A stretch of 64,000 bases of DNA from MWBF01 sp964614645 (GTDB taxonomy: Bacteria > Chloroflexota > Anaerolineae > CG2-30-64-16), in the NCBI GenBank assembly GCA_964614645.1, contig CAZTMA010000003.1, forward strand, positions 31,816 through 95,815, written 5' to 3'. A program made the position numbers and the translations under genes. Positions 1 through 8,600 of this stretch are shown in pieces (positions within the stretch are counted from its first letter, which is position 1; the number at the start of each line of letters is the position of its first letter). Below the pieces are notes generated by a model that did not search any database, was not told the DNA's origin, and saw nothing but the letters and a program-made list of their open reading frames with translations.

Positions 1-1219
1 CCAGGTTATCGTACCGCCCGCCGCCGGTCACGCTGCCGATATTTGCCTCTTCGATCACCGTTTCGTAAATGGAGCCGGTGTAATACTCCAGGCCGCGCGC
101 CATGGAGACATCGATCTTGACGTATTGCTCCGGTATGCCCAGTCCCTCGAGGTAGCTTAGGATCGTCTCCAGCTCTTCGATGCCCTCGACGGCCGCGGGA
201 TAGGCGGCCAGCTGCTCGCGCAGCGTGGCGAGGATGGTGCGGTTGTCGCCCTCTAATTCGAGGAGGGGCAGCAGCCCCGCAACGACCGGCTCAGGAATCA
301 GGTCGGTCTTGCTGCCATAGTAGGTACGCAGCGCAGGCGTTACCCCGCTGATGAGCTCGCCCGCAGTATCCTGCAGCCGGTCCGACTCGACCGAGCCGGG
401 CGGCACGACGGCCAGCACATCGCGCAGCGGCCCTGCCACAAGGTCCGCGAGGTCAGGCGGGAAGGGCGCCGGCCCGTTCGCGCCGGGCAGCGTCTCCCCC
501 GCCAGCCGGTCAGCCAGGGCGTCCAACCCGACCTTGTCCTGCAGGTACAGCCGCGCCACCTTGCGGATGGCATCGCGCACGGGGTCGGGGAGGCCGGCAG
601 CCAGCATCTCCTGTCTGACGCCTTCGACGCCGATCTTGGGCAGCTTGTCTACCGACTGATATAGCTCCTTGAGCAGGTCGGCGGGCACGCCCGCGAAATG
701 ACCGAGGCCGATCAGCAGCTTGCGGTTGTTGATGTTAATCTTGAATTCGCGGAAGCCGAGCCGGTAGAGCGCGGTATAGATGACGGCGATGGTCTCTGCG
801 TCGGCCAGCATGCTCGTGCTGCCCACCGTATCTACGTCGCACTGGTAGAACTCGCGCCAGCGCCCGCGCTGGGGCCGGTCCGCGCGCCAGACCGGCGCTA
901 AATGATACCGCTTGAAGGGTTTGGGCAGATTGGGGTACATCGCCACGACACGCGAGAGGGGGACTGTCAGGTCATAGCGCAGCATCAGCCGCTCGTCCTT
1001 GCCGCCGTAGGTGGCCGAGTAGATCAGGCGTTCCGCGTCGGGGCCGTACTTGCCCGTCAGCGTCTCTTCCCGCTCGAGCGCCGGCGTCTGCAGCGGCTCG
1101 AAGCCGAACTCTTCAAACACGCCGCGCACCACATCCATGACATACTGCCGGCGCACCATCTGCTCCGGCAGGAGATCGCGCATGCCCCTGGGCACGCGCG
1201 CTTCAACTTTCGGTGCCAT
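1..1219 (-). CDS. hisS: Histidyl-tRNA synthetase, 3' end cut by the window edge
   Basis: Charges tRNA-His with histidine in the cytoplasm. The protein starts MAPKVEARVPRGMRDLLP, typical of bacterial HisRS. Class II motif 2 (WREFYQCD) lies near residue 115, the histidine-A signature RGLEYYTG near 374 and the GGGRYDNL block near 400, just before the edge; the last part of the catalytic domain and the anticodon-binding domain are missing. The ATG at 1219 follows GGAGG at a good distance. The RGLEYY block lies about 115 residues later than in E. coli HisRS, so the insertion domain (roughly 185-360) is enlarged. An attenuator with a histidine-rich leader peptide lies directly upstream. The identification is firm; the size comparison is from memory of the family. 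Confidence 0.96.
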   Translation of the reverse strand, partial: MAPKVEARVPRGMRDLLPEQMVRRQYVMDVVRGVFEEFGFEPLQTPALEREETLTGKYGPDAERLIYSATYGGKDERLMLRYDLTVPLSRVVAMYPNLPKPFKRYHLAPVWRADRPQRGRWREFYQCDVDTVGSTSMLADAETIAVIYTALYRLGFREFKININNRKLLIGLGHFAGVPADLLKELYQSVDKLPKIGVEGVRQEMLAAGLPDPVRDAIRKVARLYLQDKVGLDALADRLAGETLPGANGPAPFPPDLADLVAGPLRDVLAVVPPGSVESDRLQDTAGELISGVTPALRTYYGSKTDLIPEPVVAGLLPLLELEGDNRTILATLREQLAAYPAAVEGIEELETILSYLEGLGIPEQYVKIDVSMARGLEYYTGSIYETVIEEANIGSVTGGGRYDNL

Positions 1220-1264
1220 TTTCCTGCCTCCTTCTGAACCCTGATCGAGTGGGCTATAAAAGAC

Positions 1265-1301
1265 AATAAAAAGGGCGTGGAACCATCACAGTTCCACGCC
1301 C
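1265..1301 (-). terminator. Intrinsic terminator in the hisS leader (attenuator)
   Basis: On the minus strand a perfect 11-bp stem (GGGCGTGGAAC with GTTCCACGCCC, 7-nt loop; arms 1291-1301 and 1273-1283) is followed by TTTTTATT. It lies about 50 nt before the hisS ATG and after the leader peptide stop, so it can only act as an attenuator of hisS. Confidence 0.9.
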
Positions 1302-1357
1302 AGGGAAACCACCGTCGCGCAGCGCGCATCAATCGCCAGCAGCCTCCTAAGCGTGGA
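1293..1357 (-). promoter_or_regulatory. Antiterminator pairing that competes with the hisS terminator
   Basis: The transcript segment from 1357 to 1346 (TCCACGCTTAGG) can form 12 pairs, two of them G-U, with the segment from 1304 to 1293 (CCTGGGCGTGGA). The second segment includes most of the 5' arm of the terminator, so the two hairpins exclude each other. The first segment covers the last codons and the stop of the leader peptide. A ribosome that reaches the stop would mask it and allow termination; one stalled at the first His codon would leave it free. The pairing is read from the sequence and the mechanism is inferred. Confidence 0.75.
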
Positions 1358-1412
1358 GCGGCTGATGATGATGAAGATTAGCGACAAACAAGACAACGCT
1401 GCGGTTCAACAT
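1347..1412 (-). CDS. Histidine-rich leader peptide of hisS, 21 codons
   Basis: Predicted peptide: MLNRSVVLFVANLHHHQPLHA. Codons 14-16 and 20 are histidine, four His in seven residues, directly before the competing hairpins. This is the arrangement of ribosome-mediated attenuation known from his operon leaders. The ATG lies about 7 nt after the predicted -10 box, so the transcript would be leaderless or nearly so, and there is no Shine-Dalgarno sequence. The stop TAG (1347-1349) sits inside the antiterminator segment. The gene is too short to recognise by homology; position, His codons and mutually exclusive hairpins together make it convincing. Confidence 0.85.
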   Translation of the reverse strand: MLNRSVVLFVANLHHHQPLHA

Positions 1413-1418
1413 GGCGCC

Positions 1419-1447
1419 ATCATAGCACGGGGCTCAAAGAAGAGCAA
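1419..1447 (-). promoter_or_regulatory. Predicted promoter of the hisS leader
   Basis: On the minus strand TTGCTC (1447-1442) and TATGAT (1424-1419) are separated by 17 bp. The -10 box is strong and the -35 weak. The predicted start is about 1412, at the leader peptide ATG. Confidence 0.6.
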
Positions 1448-1478
1448 ATCCCACCATCGTGACAAGAGGGGGCTCGAG

Positions 1479-1691
1479 TCAGTTGATAACAAAAGTCGGT
1501 GGCTCGCCGGCGTCGCAGCGCACGCAGTTCAACTCGTAGCCGAGGAAGCGCGCCCGGCCCTCCGAGGTCAGCACCCAGGCGCGGTCGGCCAGCGGCGGCT
1601 TGTGGCGCACATGCTGGCCGTGGCCGCACGCCAGCACTGCCACCCAATCACCGAGGGCCTCCTGCTGCCAGCCAACGATAGCGCGCTGCAC
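1479..1691 (-). CDS. DUF3565 family small protein
   Basis: A 70-residue protein with the DUF3565 pattern: IVGW near the start, DWVAVLACGHGQHVRHKPP at 15-33, RAWVLTSEGR at 37-46 and a C-terminal CVRC pair at 56-59. The conserved Cys and His residues suggest metal binding, but the function of the family is unknown. The start is GTG, placed immediately after the TAG of the sulfatase with no gap, so translation is probably coupled to that gene. Confidence 0.8.
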   Translation of the reverse strand: MQRAIVGWQQEALGDWVAVLACGHGQHVRHKPPLADRAWVLTSEGRARFLGYELNCVRCDAGEPPTFVIN

Positions 1692-3182
1692 CTACTTGCC
1701 CTTCAGCCGGGTTGCCGCGCGCATTTCCAGCCCGGTCCCGTAGTCGAGCTGGCGCGGCTCGTACTCTTCTTCCTCGCGCTGCCGCGTCATCATCGTGTAG
1801 TCCCAGGTCGCGGGCCGCGCGTCGGTGCGCCAGGGGCGGCGCTCCCAGTAGTAGCCGCGGAAGGGGTCGCGCGTCTCGTTCATCCAGTCGAGCAGCCGGT
1901 CGTGGAGCCCGTCGCGCACCGCAGCGTAGCCGGGGTCTTCGATCAGGTTGCGCATCTCGTAGGGGTCATCCTCTAGGTCGTACAGCTCGTCGGTCGTCAG
2001 CAGGTTGACCACCAGCTTGTGGCGCGCCGTGCGGCAGGCGCGCACCGGCTGGAAGCCGCCGAACCCGTCATGATCCACCTCGTAGCGGCCGAACTCCATG
2101 AACACGGCATCGGTTACGGCCAGGTCGGGCTGTCGCAGTACCGGCACGAGGCTGCGGCCGTGGAAAGTCCTGGATTGCGGGACGCCCAGCGCATCAAGGA
2201 TGGTCGGCGTGACGTCGATGTGTGACACCAGGGCTTGAGAGACGGCGCCCGCGGGCGCGTGGCCGGGCCAGCGGACGATGAAGGGCATGTTGACCACTTC
2301 CTCGTACATGGCAGGGCCTTTGCCTCTCAGGCAGTGCGAGCCGAGCAGGTCGCCGTGGTCCGAGGTGTAGATAACGAGCGCGCCCGGCGCATGGCGATCC
2401 ACCGCGGCAATCACCCGGCCGATTTCATCGTCGACGAAGCTGTTGCAGCCGAAGTAGTCCGGATGCACGATCTCGAACGCATCGCGGTCGCTATCCACCG
2501 CCCCGCCGGCCCAGGCCCGGTGGTGCGCAGGCTTGTCGGCCAGCGTATCCCAGACGTTGGGTCGCTTCGGGAACCGGTAGTCGCGGTACATCTCCGAGAA
2601 CGGGCGGGGACAGATGTAGGGATCGTGCGGTTCGTCATAAGAGAGCACCAGCAGGAAGTCGTCGCCTGCGTGCCGCTCCAGGTAGCGGATGGCGCGGTCG
2701 GAGCAGCGGCGGCCGTAGGTGAATTCCGCAGTCAGCTTGGGGTCGCGGTTTAGTGCAGGCGAACGGGAAGCCACGCGCTCGTCCGGCGTCAGTTCCTCCA
2801 GGTAGTTGCGCATGTCATACCAGTAGTCTGGGTCCCAGCCCGGCGCAGCCTGTCCCAGCCCGAAATAGTCGCTGCCGTCCAGATGCCACTTCCCGATGTA
2901 GGCCGCAGCGATGTCGTGGTCGGCGACGCGTTGGCCAAGCGTCCGGATGTTGTCGCCCGGCGCGAGCGAGTTGGCCCAGCCGCCATTGAGATGGGGATAC
3001 GTGCCGGTGAACAGGGCGGCGCGGGCCGGGCCGCACACGGGCTGGCAGGTGTACGCGCGTTCGAAGCGCACGCCCTCGCTGGCGAGCCGGTCGAGCGACG
3101 GGGTCTGCAGACCGGTGTCGGCGTAACAGCCGACCATGTCCTTGCGCTGCGTATCGGTCATGATGAAGACGACTTGGGGCAT
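1692..3182 (-). CDS. Formylglycine-dependent sulfatase
   Basis: Hydrolyses sulfate esters; the substrate cannot be told from the sequence. The 496-residue protein has the alkaline phosphatase-like sulfatase fold: VVFIMTDTQRKDMVGCYA at the N-terminus, the active-site signature CGPARAALFTG (CxPxR, where Cys becomes formylglycine) near 50, SYDEPHDPY in the middle and the metal-binding YTSDHGDLLGSH. No signal peptide, so it is probably cytoplasmic. The ATG at 3182 has GGAAGGGAG just upstream; an in-frame upstream extension is a run of low-complexity repeat sequence and was excluded. No sulfatase-maturing enzyme is in the window. The DUF3565 gene follows directly. Confidence 0.92.
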   Translation of the reverse strand: MPQVVFIMTDTQRKDMVGCYADTGLQTPSLDRLASEGVRFERAYTCQPVCGPARAALFTGTYPHLNGGWANSLAPGDNIRTLGQRVADHDIAAAYIGKWHLDGSDYFGLGQAAPGWDPDYWYDMRNYLEELTPDERVASRSPALNRDPKLTAEFTYGRRCSDRAIRYLERHAGDDFLLVLSYDEPHDPYICPRPFSEMYRDYRFPKRPNVWDTLADKPAHHRAWAGGAVDSDRDAFEIVHPDYFGCNSFVDDEIGRVIAAVDRHAPGALVIYTSDHGDLLGSHCLRGKGPAMYEEVVNMPFIVRWPGHAPAGAVSQALVSHIDVTPTILDALGVPQSRTFHGRSLVPVLRQPDLAVTDAVFMEFGRYEVDHDGFGGFQPVRACRTARHKLVVNLLTTDELYDLEDDPYEMRNLIEDPGYAAVRDGLHDRLLDWMNETRDPFRGYYWERRPWRTDARPATWDYTMMTRQREEEEYEPRQLDYGTGLEMRAATRLKGK

Positions 3183-3289
3183 GAGTCTCCCTTCCTGCTG
3201 CGGGTTGGTCACGGGTTGCAGGTTTGAAGTTGAAGGTTGCGCACGAGTCAACCTGTAACCTGCAACATTCAAACCTGTAACCTCTGTCG
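3183..3289. repeat. Short imperfect repeats between ychF and the sulfatase
   Basis: Several variants of the words CAACCTGTAACCTGCAAC and AACTTCAAACCTGCAACC occur within about 100 bp. I see no coding potential and no terminator. Confidence 0.5.
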
Positions 3290-4387
3290 CTAGACATTAA
3301 ACCTGAAATGGATGACGTCGCCGTCCTGCACGACGTACTCGCGGCCTTCGAGGCGCAGCTGGCCGTGGGCGCGCGCACCGGACAGACCGCCTGCTGCGAC
3401 AATCGCGGCCTGCGGCGCGACCTCGGCGCGGATGAAGCCGCGCTGGATGTCGGTGTGAATCAGGCCTGCCGCCTCGATGGCCGTCTGCCCGCGGCGCAGC
3501 GTCCACGCGCGCGTCTCCTTGCCGCCGGTGACAGTGAAGAAGGTGATGAGGTCCAGCAGCCCGTAGCCGGCGCGGACGAGCTGGTGGAGACCCGGCTCGG
3601 TCAAGCCCAAGTCGGCGCGGTAGGCTGCCGCCTCATCCGCGGGCCACGTGCCCAGCTCGGCTTCGCAGAGCGCACAGAGGGCGATACATGCGGCGCCTTC
3701 CGTCGCGGCGCGTGCCTTCACCGGCTCCGCGGCGGGACCGCCATCGGGCAGTGCGGCCTCGCTCACGTTAACGACATACAGCCGCGGCTTGCCGCCCAGG
3801 AGGTTCAGTTCTGCCGTCCAGTCAGCGTGCGCGGCCGGTTCGTCGAAGGTGACCGCAGCTTGCCCGTCGTTCAGGTGGCTGCGCAGACGGGCCAGCCAGG
3901 CAAGCTGGTCTGCGAAGTCGCGTGGGTGGGCCTTCGCCATCCCCTGCACCTTCTCGATGCGACGGTCGACCGTGCCGACGTCGGCCAGGATGAGCTCGGT
4001 TTCGAGGGTCTCCAGGTCGGCCAGGGGGTCAACGGTCTCGCCGGCGGCGGGCACGTCCGGGTCATCGAACCCGCGCAGGACCAGCAGGACGGCATCGACG
4101 TTGCGGATGTGGCCGAGGAACTGGTTGCCCAGGCCCTCGCCGCGGCTGGCGCCCTTGACGAGGCCCGCGATATCCACAAACTCGACCGCCGCAGGCACGA
4201 CGCGCTCCGGCTGGATGAGCGCGGCCAGTGCCTCGAGACGCGGATCGGGCACGGCGGCGACGCCGACGTTCGGGTCGATGGTGGTGAAGGGATACGGCGC
4301 AGTCGCCGCGCCCGCCTGGGTCAGCGCGTTGAACAGGGTGGACTTTCCCGCGTTGGGCAAGCCGACAATGCCGATCTGCAGGCTCAT
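3290..4387 (-). CDS. ychF: Ribosome-binding ATPase of the YchF/Obg family
   Basis: A 365-residue P-loop NTPase that binds ribosomes and prefers ATP to GTP. It has the G1 loop GLPNAGKST (8-16), YPFTTIDPNVG (switch I), the G3 DIAGL, GASRGEGLGNQFL and NVSE, the YchF replacement for the usual NKxD, near 206. The C-terminal TGS domain includes the block GQTAIEAAGLIHTDIQRGFIRAE written here only as its start GQTAIEAAG. Length is normal for the family. The ATG at 4387 has GGAGG 8 nt upstream. It is divergent from the tRNA-Pro gene. Confidence 0.97.
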   Translation of the reverse strand: MSLQIGIVGLPNAGKSTLFNALTQAGAATAPYPFTTIDPNVGVAAVPDPRLEALAALIQPERVVPAAVEFVDIAGLVKGASRGEGLGNQFLGHIRNVDAVLLVLRGFDDPDVPAAGETVDPLADLETLETELILADVGTVDRRIEKVQGMAKAHPRDFADQLAWLARLRSHLNDGQAAVTFDEPAAHADWTAELNLLGGKPRLYVVNVSEAALPDGGPAAEPVKARAATEGAACIALCALCEAELGTWPADEAAAYRADLGLTEPGLHQLVRAGYGLLDLITFFTVTGGKETRAWTLRRGQTAIEAAGLIHTDIQRGFIRAEVAPQAAIVAAGGLSGARAHGQLRLEGREYVVQDGDVIHFRFNV

Positions 4388-4437
4388 GTCTGCATCCTCC
4401 GTGATCCATCATCCGTCAACCGTCGTTCGTCCGATAT

Positions 4438-4466
4438 TTGCATTTTATCCCCGGACTGAATATAAT
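4438..4466 (+). promoter_or_regulatory. Promoter of tRNA-Pro
   Basis: TTGCAT (4438-4443), a 17-bp spacer and a perfect TATAAT (4461-4466). The tRNA begins 11 bp after the -10 box. Confidence 0.85.
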
Positions 4467-4476
4467 GCCAAGCGTA

Positions 4477-4553
<77 letters not shown>

Positions 4554-4576
4554 AAACATTATCTATAGGCGTACCT

Positions 4577-4608
4577 GGAACCCCACGGATAGCCACCCGT
4601 GGGGTTCC
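4577..4608. repeat. 12-bp perfect inverted repeat at the left island edge
   Basis: GGAACCCCACGG (4577-4588) and CCGTGGGGTTCC (4597-4608), 8-nt loop, no T tract on either strand. It may stop transcripts or be a recombinase-related site. The rest of 4554-4768 holds nothing I recognise. Confidence 0.6.
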
Positions 4609-4768
4609 GTGCATTCTGAGCTACGTGCACTTTATCCCCAGGCGGCGCCCGCCAACCGGTTGCTCGCGTACCTCAGACTTCACCATCCTCTTAAGCGCGT
4701 ACCGAGATGACGTCTGCCAGCCCGTCCCTCCACGTTGCACCCGCATCGCTGCCTATCTCGTATCCCCG

Positions 4769-5518
4769 CTACCGCAGCAGGTAGAGGCTATGCAATTCCA
4801 TAAAGAAGAGCTTTGGCCTCGATCCTGGCCGAGAGTTGTCGTTGTTGCCCATCGGCGAGAACGAGAGTTCGATCGGGGCCTGATCGCTGTAGTTAAGCGT
4901 GAGCGTCCAGGCTTTAATGTCGTAGGCCCCCATGCCCGGATTCCTGGTCGAAAGCCAGTAGCCGTTCAGGAACAGCCCCTCGTCTCTAAAGGCGCCGTTG
5001 CTGCTGAAGCTGATCAGAGGTCGCTGACCGGGAGGAAATGAGTAGGGTGGGTACTCTGCCTGGGCAGCGACCGTCGTCCAAACGCCATCCAGCCGGAGAC
5101 CGTCCACGTTCGGCACAAGGTAGGCGCGGATGCTTCGTTCAAGAAGCATCTCGTTATCACCCAGTAAGGTGAAAGTGCTCGGGTAGATCACTCCAGGCCG
5201 GCGAATCGTGATACGGTTGCCATCGATTTCATAGCGACCCCAATACGGCGTCTGATACTCATTCTGCTTGCTGGCGTTGGCGTCGAAGTGCAGAAAGCCT
5301 CCTTGCGGCAAATGCTGATAGGATTCGCCGTTAGCGAAGATGGTGACCCAGCCCGGCGCGACCTCTCGGCCATATTCCGGAGCGGCCATGTAGAACCACA
5401 AGCCAACGAACGGGTTGTCGGTCGGGCGGGCTGCCGCGCTGGCTCCTGCCGAACCGCTGCAACCGCTGAGTGCGATGGTCGAGCCGAGAAGTGCAGCCCA
5501 TAAGACAATCCGTTTCAC
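4769..5518 (-). CDS. Predicted lipoprotein, unknown function
   Basis: 249 residues. The N-terminus (VKRIVLWAALLGSTIALSGC) is a lipoprotein signal with lipobox ALSGC, so the mature protein should be anchored on the outer face of the membrane. The rest is beta-rich with many aromatic residues (FVGLWFYMAAPEYG, YWGRYEIDGNRITIRR), the look of a small lipocalin-like or similar beta-barrel. The GTG at 5518 is preferred because GGAGGA lies 8 nt upstream; the in-frame ATG further upstream overlaps that ribosome site. It is the last gene of the accessory-gene unit that starts at 21150. I do not recognise a family. Confidence 0.75.
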   Translation of the reverse strand: MKRIVLWAALLGSTIALSGCSGSAGASAAARPTDNPFVGLWFYMAAPEYGREVAPGWVTIFANGESYQHLPQGGFLHFDANASKQNEYQTPYWGRYEIDGNRITIRRPGVIYPSTFTLLGDNEMLLERSIRAYLVPNVDGLRLDGVWTTVAAQAEYPPYSFPPGQRPLISFSSNGAFRDEGLFLNGYWLSTRNPGMGAYDIKAWTLTLNYSDQAPIELSFSPMGNNDNSRPGSRPKLFFMELHSLYLLR

Positions 5519-5636
5519 GCTACATTCCTCCATTCAACATGTACAGCCAGCCCGTGATCCGCTGGCAAACGAGCGCGCACGGCAACTTCTGCTGCTGCAT
5601 GGCATACCCGCATGAATAGCGATGTCGATGCGCACC

Positions 5637-8600
5637 TTAGTCAACTTGCGCGGTCCGCCATGGTATGTCCAGTATCGTTATCTCCGAGCCGCGGACGCCC
5701 TCCTGTGACAACGCTGGCAACTCTGCCGAAGGCTCGCGCAGGAATTCCCAGTGTAGTCGATACTCCGCCGCAGTCCATTCCGATCCGGCAGGAACCTGAG
5801 CGGGATGCAGCAGGATCAGCCCCGTGCCATCGGCCGATCGCAGCACCGCTGCCGCTGTAGCGGTGTAAGCGCTGTCGGGCAGGAAGCGCCGTGTATGGGC
5901 CACCCGGCTATCCGGGGCGATCAGCCGCATGTCTACGCCGGCCGCTGGAAAGGCGGGTTGGAAGCCGGCCGCGGTGGCGCCGCCTTCGATCACATCCTCG
6001 CCTGCGACATGCGGCAGCGGTGCGGGTGGCGGCCCGGCGAGCACACGCACCCTCCGGCCGCCCGTCCGCGCCGGCCCCGCTGCAAACGTGTGCCACGGCT
6101 GCCACTGGGGATCAGGGTTGTTGACGGGATCCGGCAGGTTACGCCGCTCTATGCGCCAGCCCGTGAGGTCCAGCAGTTCGTCGCTTAACACCGTCACGGA
6201 CTCATCAGCCGGCGCGAGCGCGGCGCCGCTCGCAAAGGTAGCGGCGACCAGCCGCGCCCCAGCGGGCGACTCAACGGGCCGGTCTTGCTCTGCCGCGGCT
6301 GACATCGTTAGCCGTGTGCGCCGCCAGTCAATCGGCTCACCGGTGCGAATCAGGAAGCCCACGGCGCTCCCATCGTACTCGAGTCGCGTCACGTCGAAAC
6401 CGGTGGTAAGCGCATGCCGGGCCTGCCCAACAGCCTTCGCCGCCAGCGCCTCGTATTGGGCGATCTCGGCTGCTGCCGGCAGTTGTCCTGCGGCGGCGGC
6501 CAAGTCAACGGATGCGGCCACGGCCGCCGCCACGCCTGTCAGGTCCGGCAGCGTAGCGAGGAAGGTCAACCCGGGGTAGCTGGCGACGTGGTGCGTGAAG
6601 TCCGCAAAGCGCGACGTCGTGAATTTGAAGCGGTATACGACCGGCGCAGCCGCGCGCAGGTCATCCACCTGGACGTTGCGGAACGATGCACCCGCGTTGT
6701 CGCACGCAAACAGCGCGATGCTGCCGCTCGCATAGGTCGCATCCTGCGCCGCGCAGACTGGCTCGCCGTCCACGAAAATGCGCAGCGTGCTGCCGGCGGC
6801 CTCCACGGCCAGTTGCGTGTCGATCCCCGGCGCAAAACCGCCTGCGACCTCGGCAAGCACGGTCGCGCCGCCCGCGTCCACCCGAACCAGGCGCCGCCGG
6901 TTGCGGCCGCGGTCCATGTAGAACAGGTAGCCCTGCCCGGCGTTCCAGCGCACCGCTAACCCGACCGGCGCATCGCTCGCGGCTCGGACGAGGACCGTTG
7001 CGCGGTAGTCGGTCCACGCCACGGGCTGGTCCGCAACGGGCACGCCAGCCCCGGGATGCGGCCGCGGGAACAGATACGCGCCGCCCGGATTGGCCGCGTC
7101 GCGCTCGGCCGTCCCGCGTGACACCGCGGTGTTCAGCGCGATCAGGCCCGATGGCGGGTTGCCCTCCCGGCCCACCGTCCAGGTCGCGGCCTCAGCGCCA
7201 TCGTCGGCCGCGCCCCAACCGCCTGCCGGTCCGCCGCTCAGCGGCCCGGCTGCGGTCGCGGTTGCGGCGGCAGTGTAGTTGATGAAGGAGTCGGCCAGCA
7301 GCAGCGGGATCAGGCGCGCCTCGTAGACCGTGTCGGGGTCGAGTGCGTGGCCGCCGCGAGCGAGCGACTGATTCCGCGGGATGGTGTTCCTGTCAATGGT
7401 CGCGCACGTCGTTGCTACAAGATGACGCAGGTACAGTTCGTCGGCCCGCGACAGTTCAAGCTGCGCCTGGCGGCCCCAGCGGTTCGGCGACGTCAGCAAT
7501 CGCCCTTGCGCATCGCGCGCGGGCCGGTCATTGTTGTCGAACAAGTAGAGTGCCAAGTCGCGACCCGCAACGGCGTACATCTGCTCGACGTACGGCTCGT
7601 TGAAGTCGACGCCCACATCATACGCGCGATAGACGGGCCGCGGCAGCAGCGGCTTCTCGCCGGGCTGCAACAGCACGGTTGGCGGGATGGTTTGCTTGAC
7701 GTAGCGTGTCAGGTCGTCCAGGCCGCTCTCGAACGCCGGGGGCGGGTTGTCGGCCGGAGCCGCAGACTGCCCCGGTGCAGGCTGGCGCGGATCGGGCTTC
7801 GGTGCGGACAGGGTGCCGATGCCGGGCGGGCCTTGCGTGCGGAAGTAGGCATACTGCGTGACCGTCGCCGGGTTGATCGGGCCAAGTGGATCGAACGTCT
7901 CGACTTCCTGCCCGGTCTCGATGCGCAAACGCAGCTCGGACCACGGCGGCAACACATGGCCCTCGCTCTGCCAGTGCGCCAGCCCGTCCGCGATCCGCTT
8001 GATCATCTCCTCGCGCTCGATGCGCTCTGGGTCGCTGACGCCCTCGGTCGCGCACACCTCCGTCACGACGTAGTTGCCGCTGATCGCCTCCAGTCGCAGC
8101 CCGCGTGCGCGGGCGTCGGTCAGCTCGAACAGCCCCGCGGCGATCTGGTGCACGCGCAGGGTGGCGCCGCCCGCGTCGAGCGCGGTTGCGGCAATCACGA
8201 GCGGAGACGCGACGCGGTAGCAGACGCTGTGCAGCCATCCTTCTGAGTTCGGCGCGGCCAGCCTAATGATCGCGATCCCATTGCTGTCTGCCGGCGCATC
8301 GAGTTGCAGCGTCTCCAGCACCTTCTGCGCTTGCTGCTGCTTGGTTTTGCTCAGCAGCAGGTCTGCCGCATCATAGACGGCTGCTTCGATGGGCGAGGAC
8401 TGACGGCTGACCGTGACGGTCACCGACCGGGCGCGGGTGGGCAGGCGTATCTCCAGCCCGTGCCACATCGCCATGCCCGCGAGCGGACCCTGGTCGGTGC
8501 TCCCTGGCAGGATCTGCAGCGCGGGCAGCAGGTTCCCGGCGAAGTCGGTTCCCGCGAAATCGCAGCCGTCCATCTGGGTCGGGTTGGGCAACGGGCCGTG

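Noticed and set aside
1057..1332. 91-codon frame across the hisS leader and start
   Set aside because: It runs through the terminator and overlaps hisS in another frame; the leader peptide explains the region better.
1265..1340. T-box riboswitch before hisS
   Set aside because: The GACGGTGGTTTCCC stretch does not fit the T-box core, and a His-rich leader peptide with competing hairpins is present instead.
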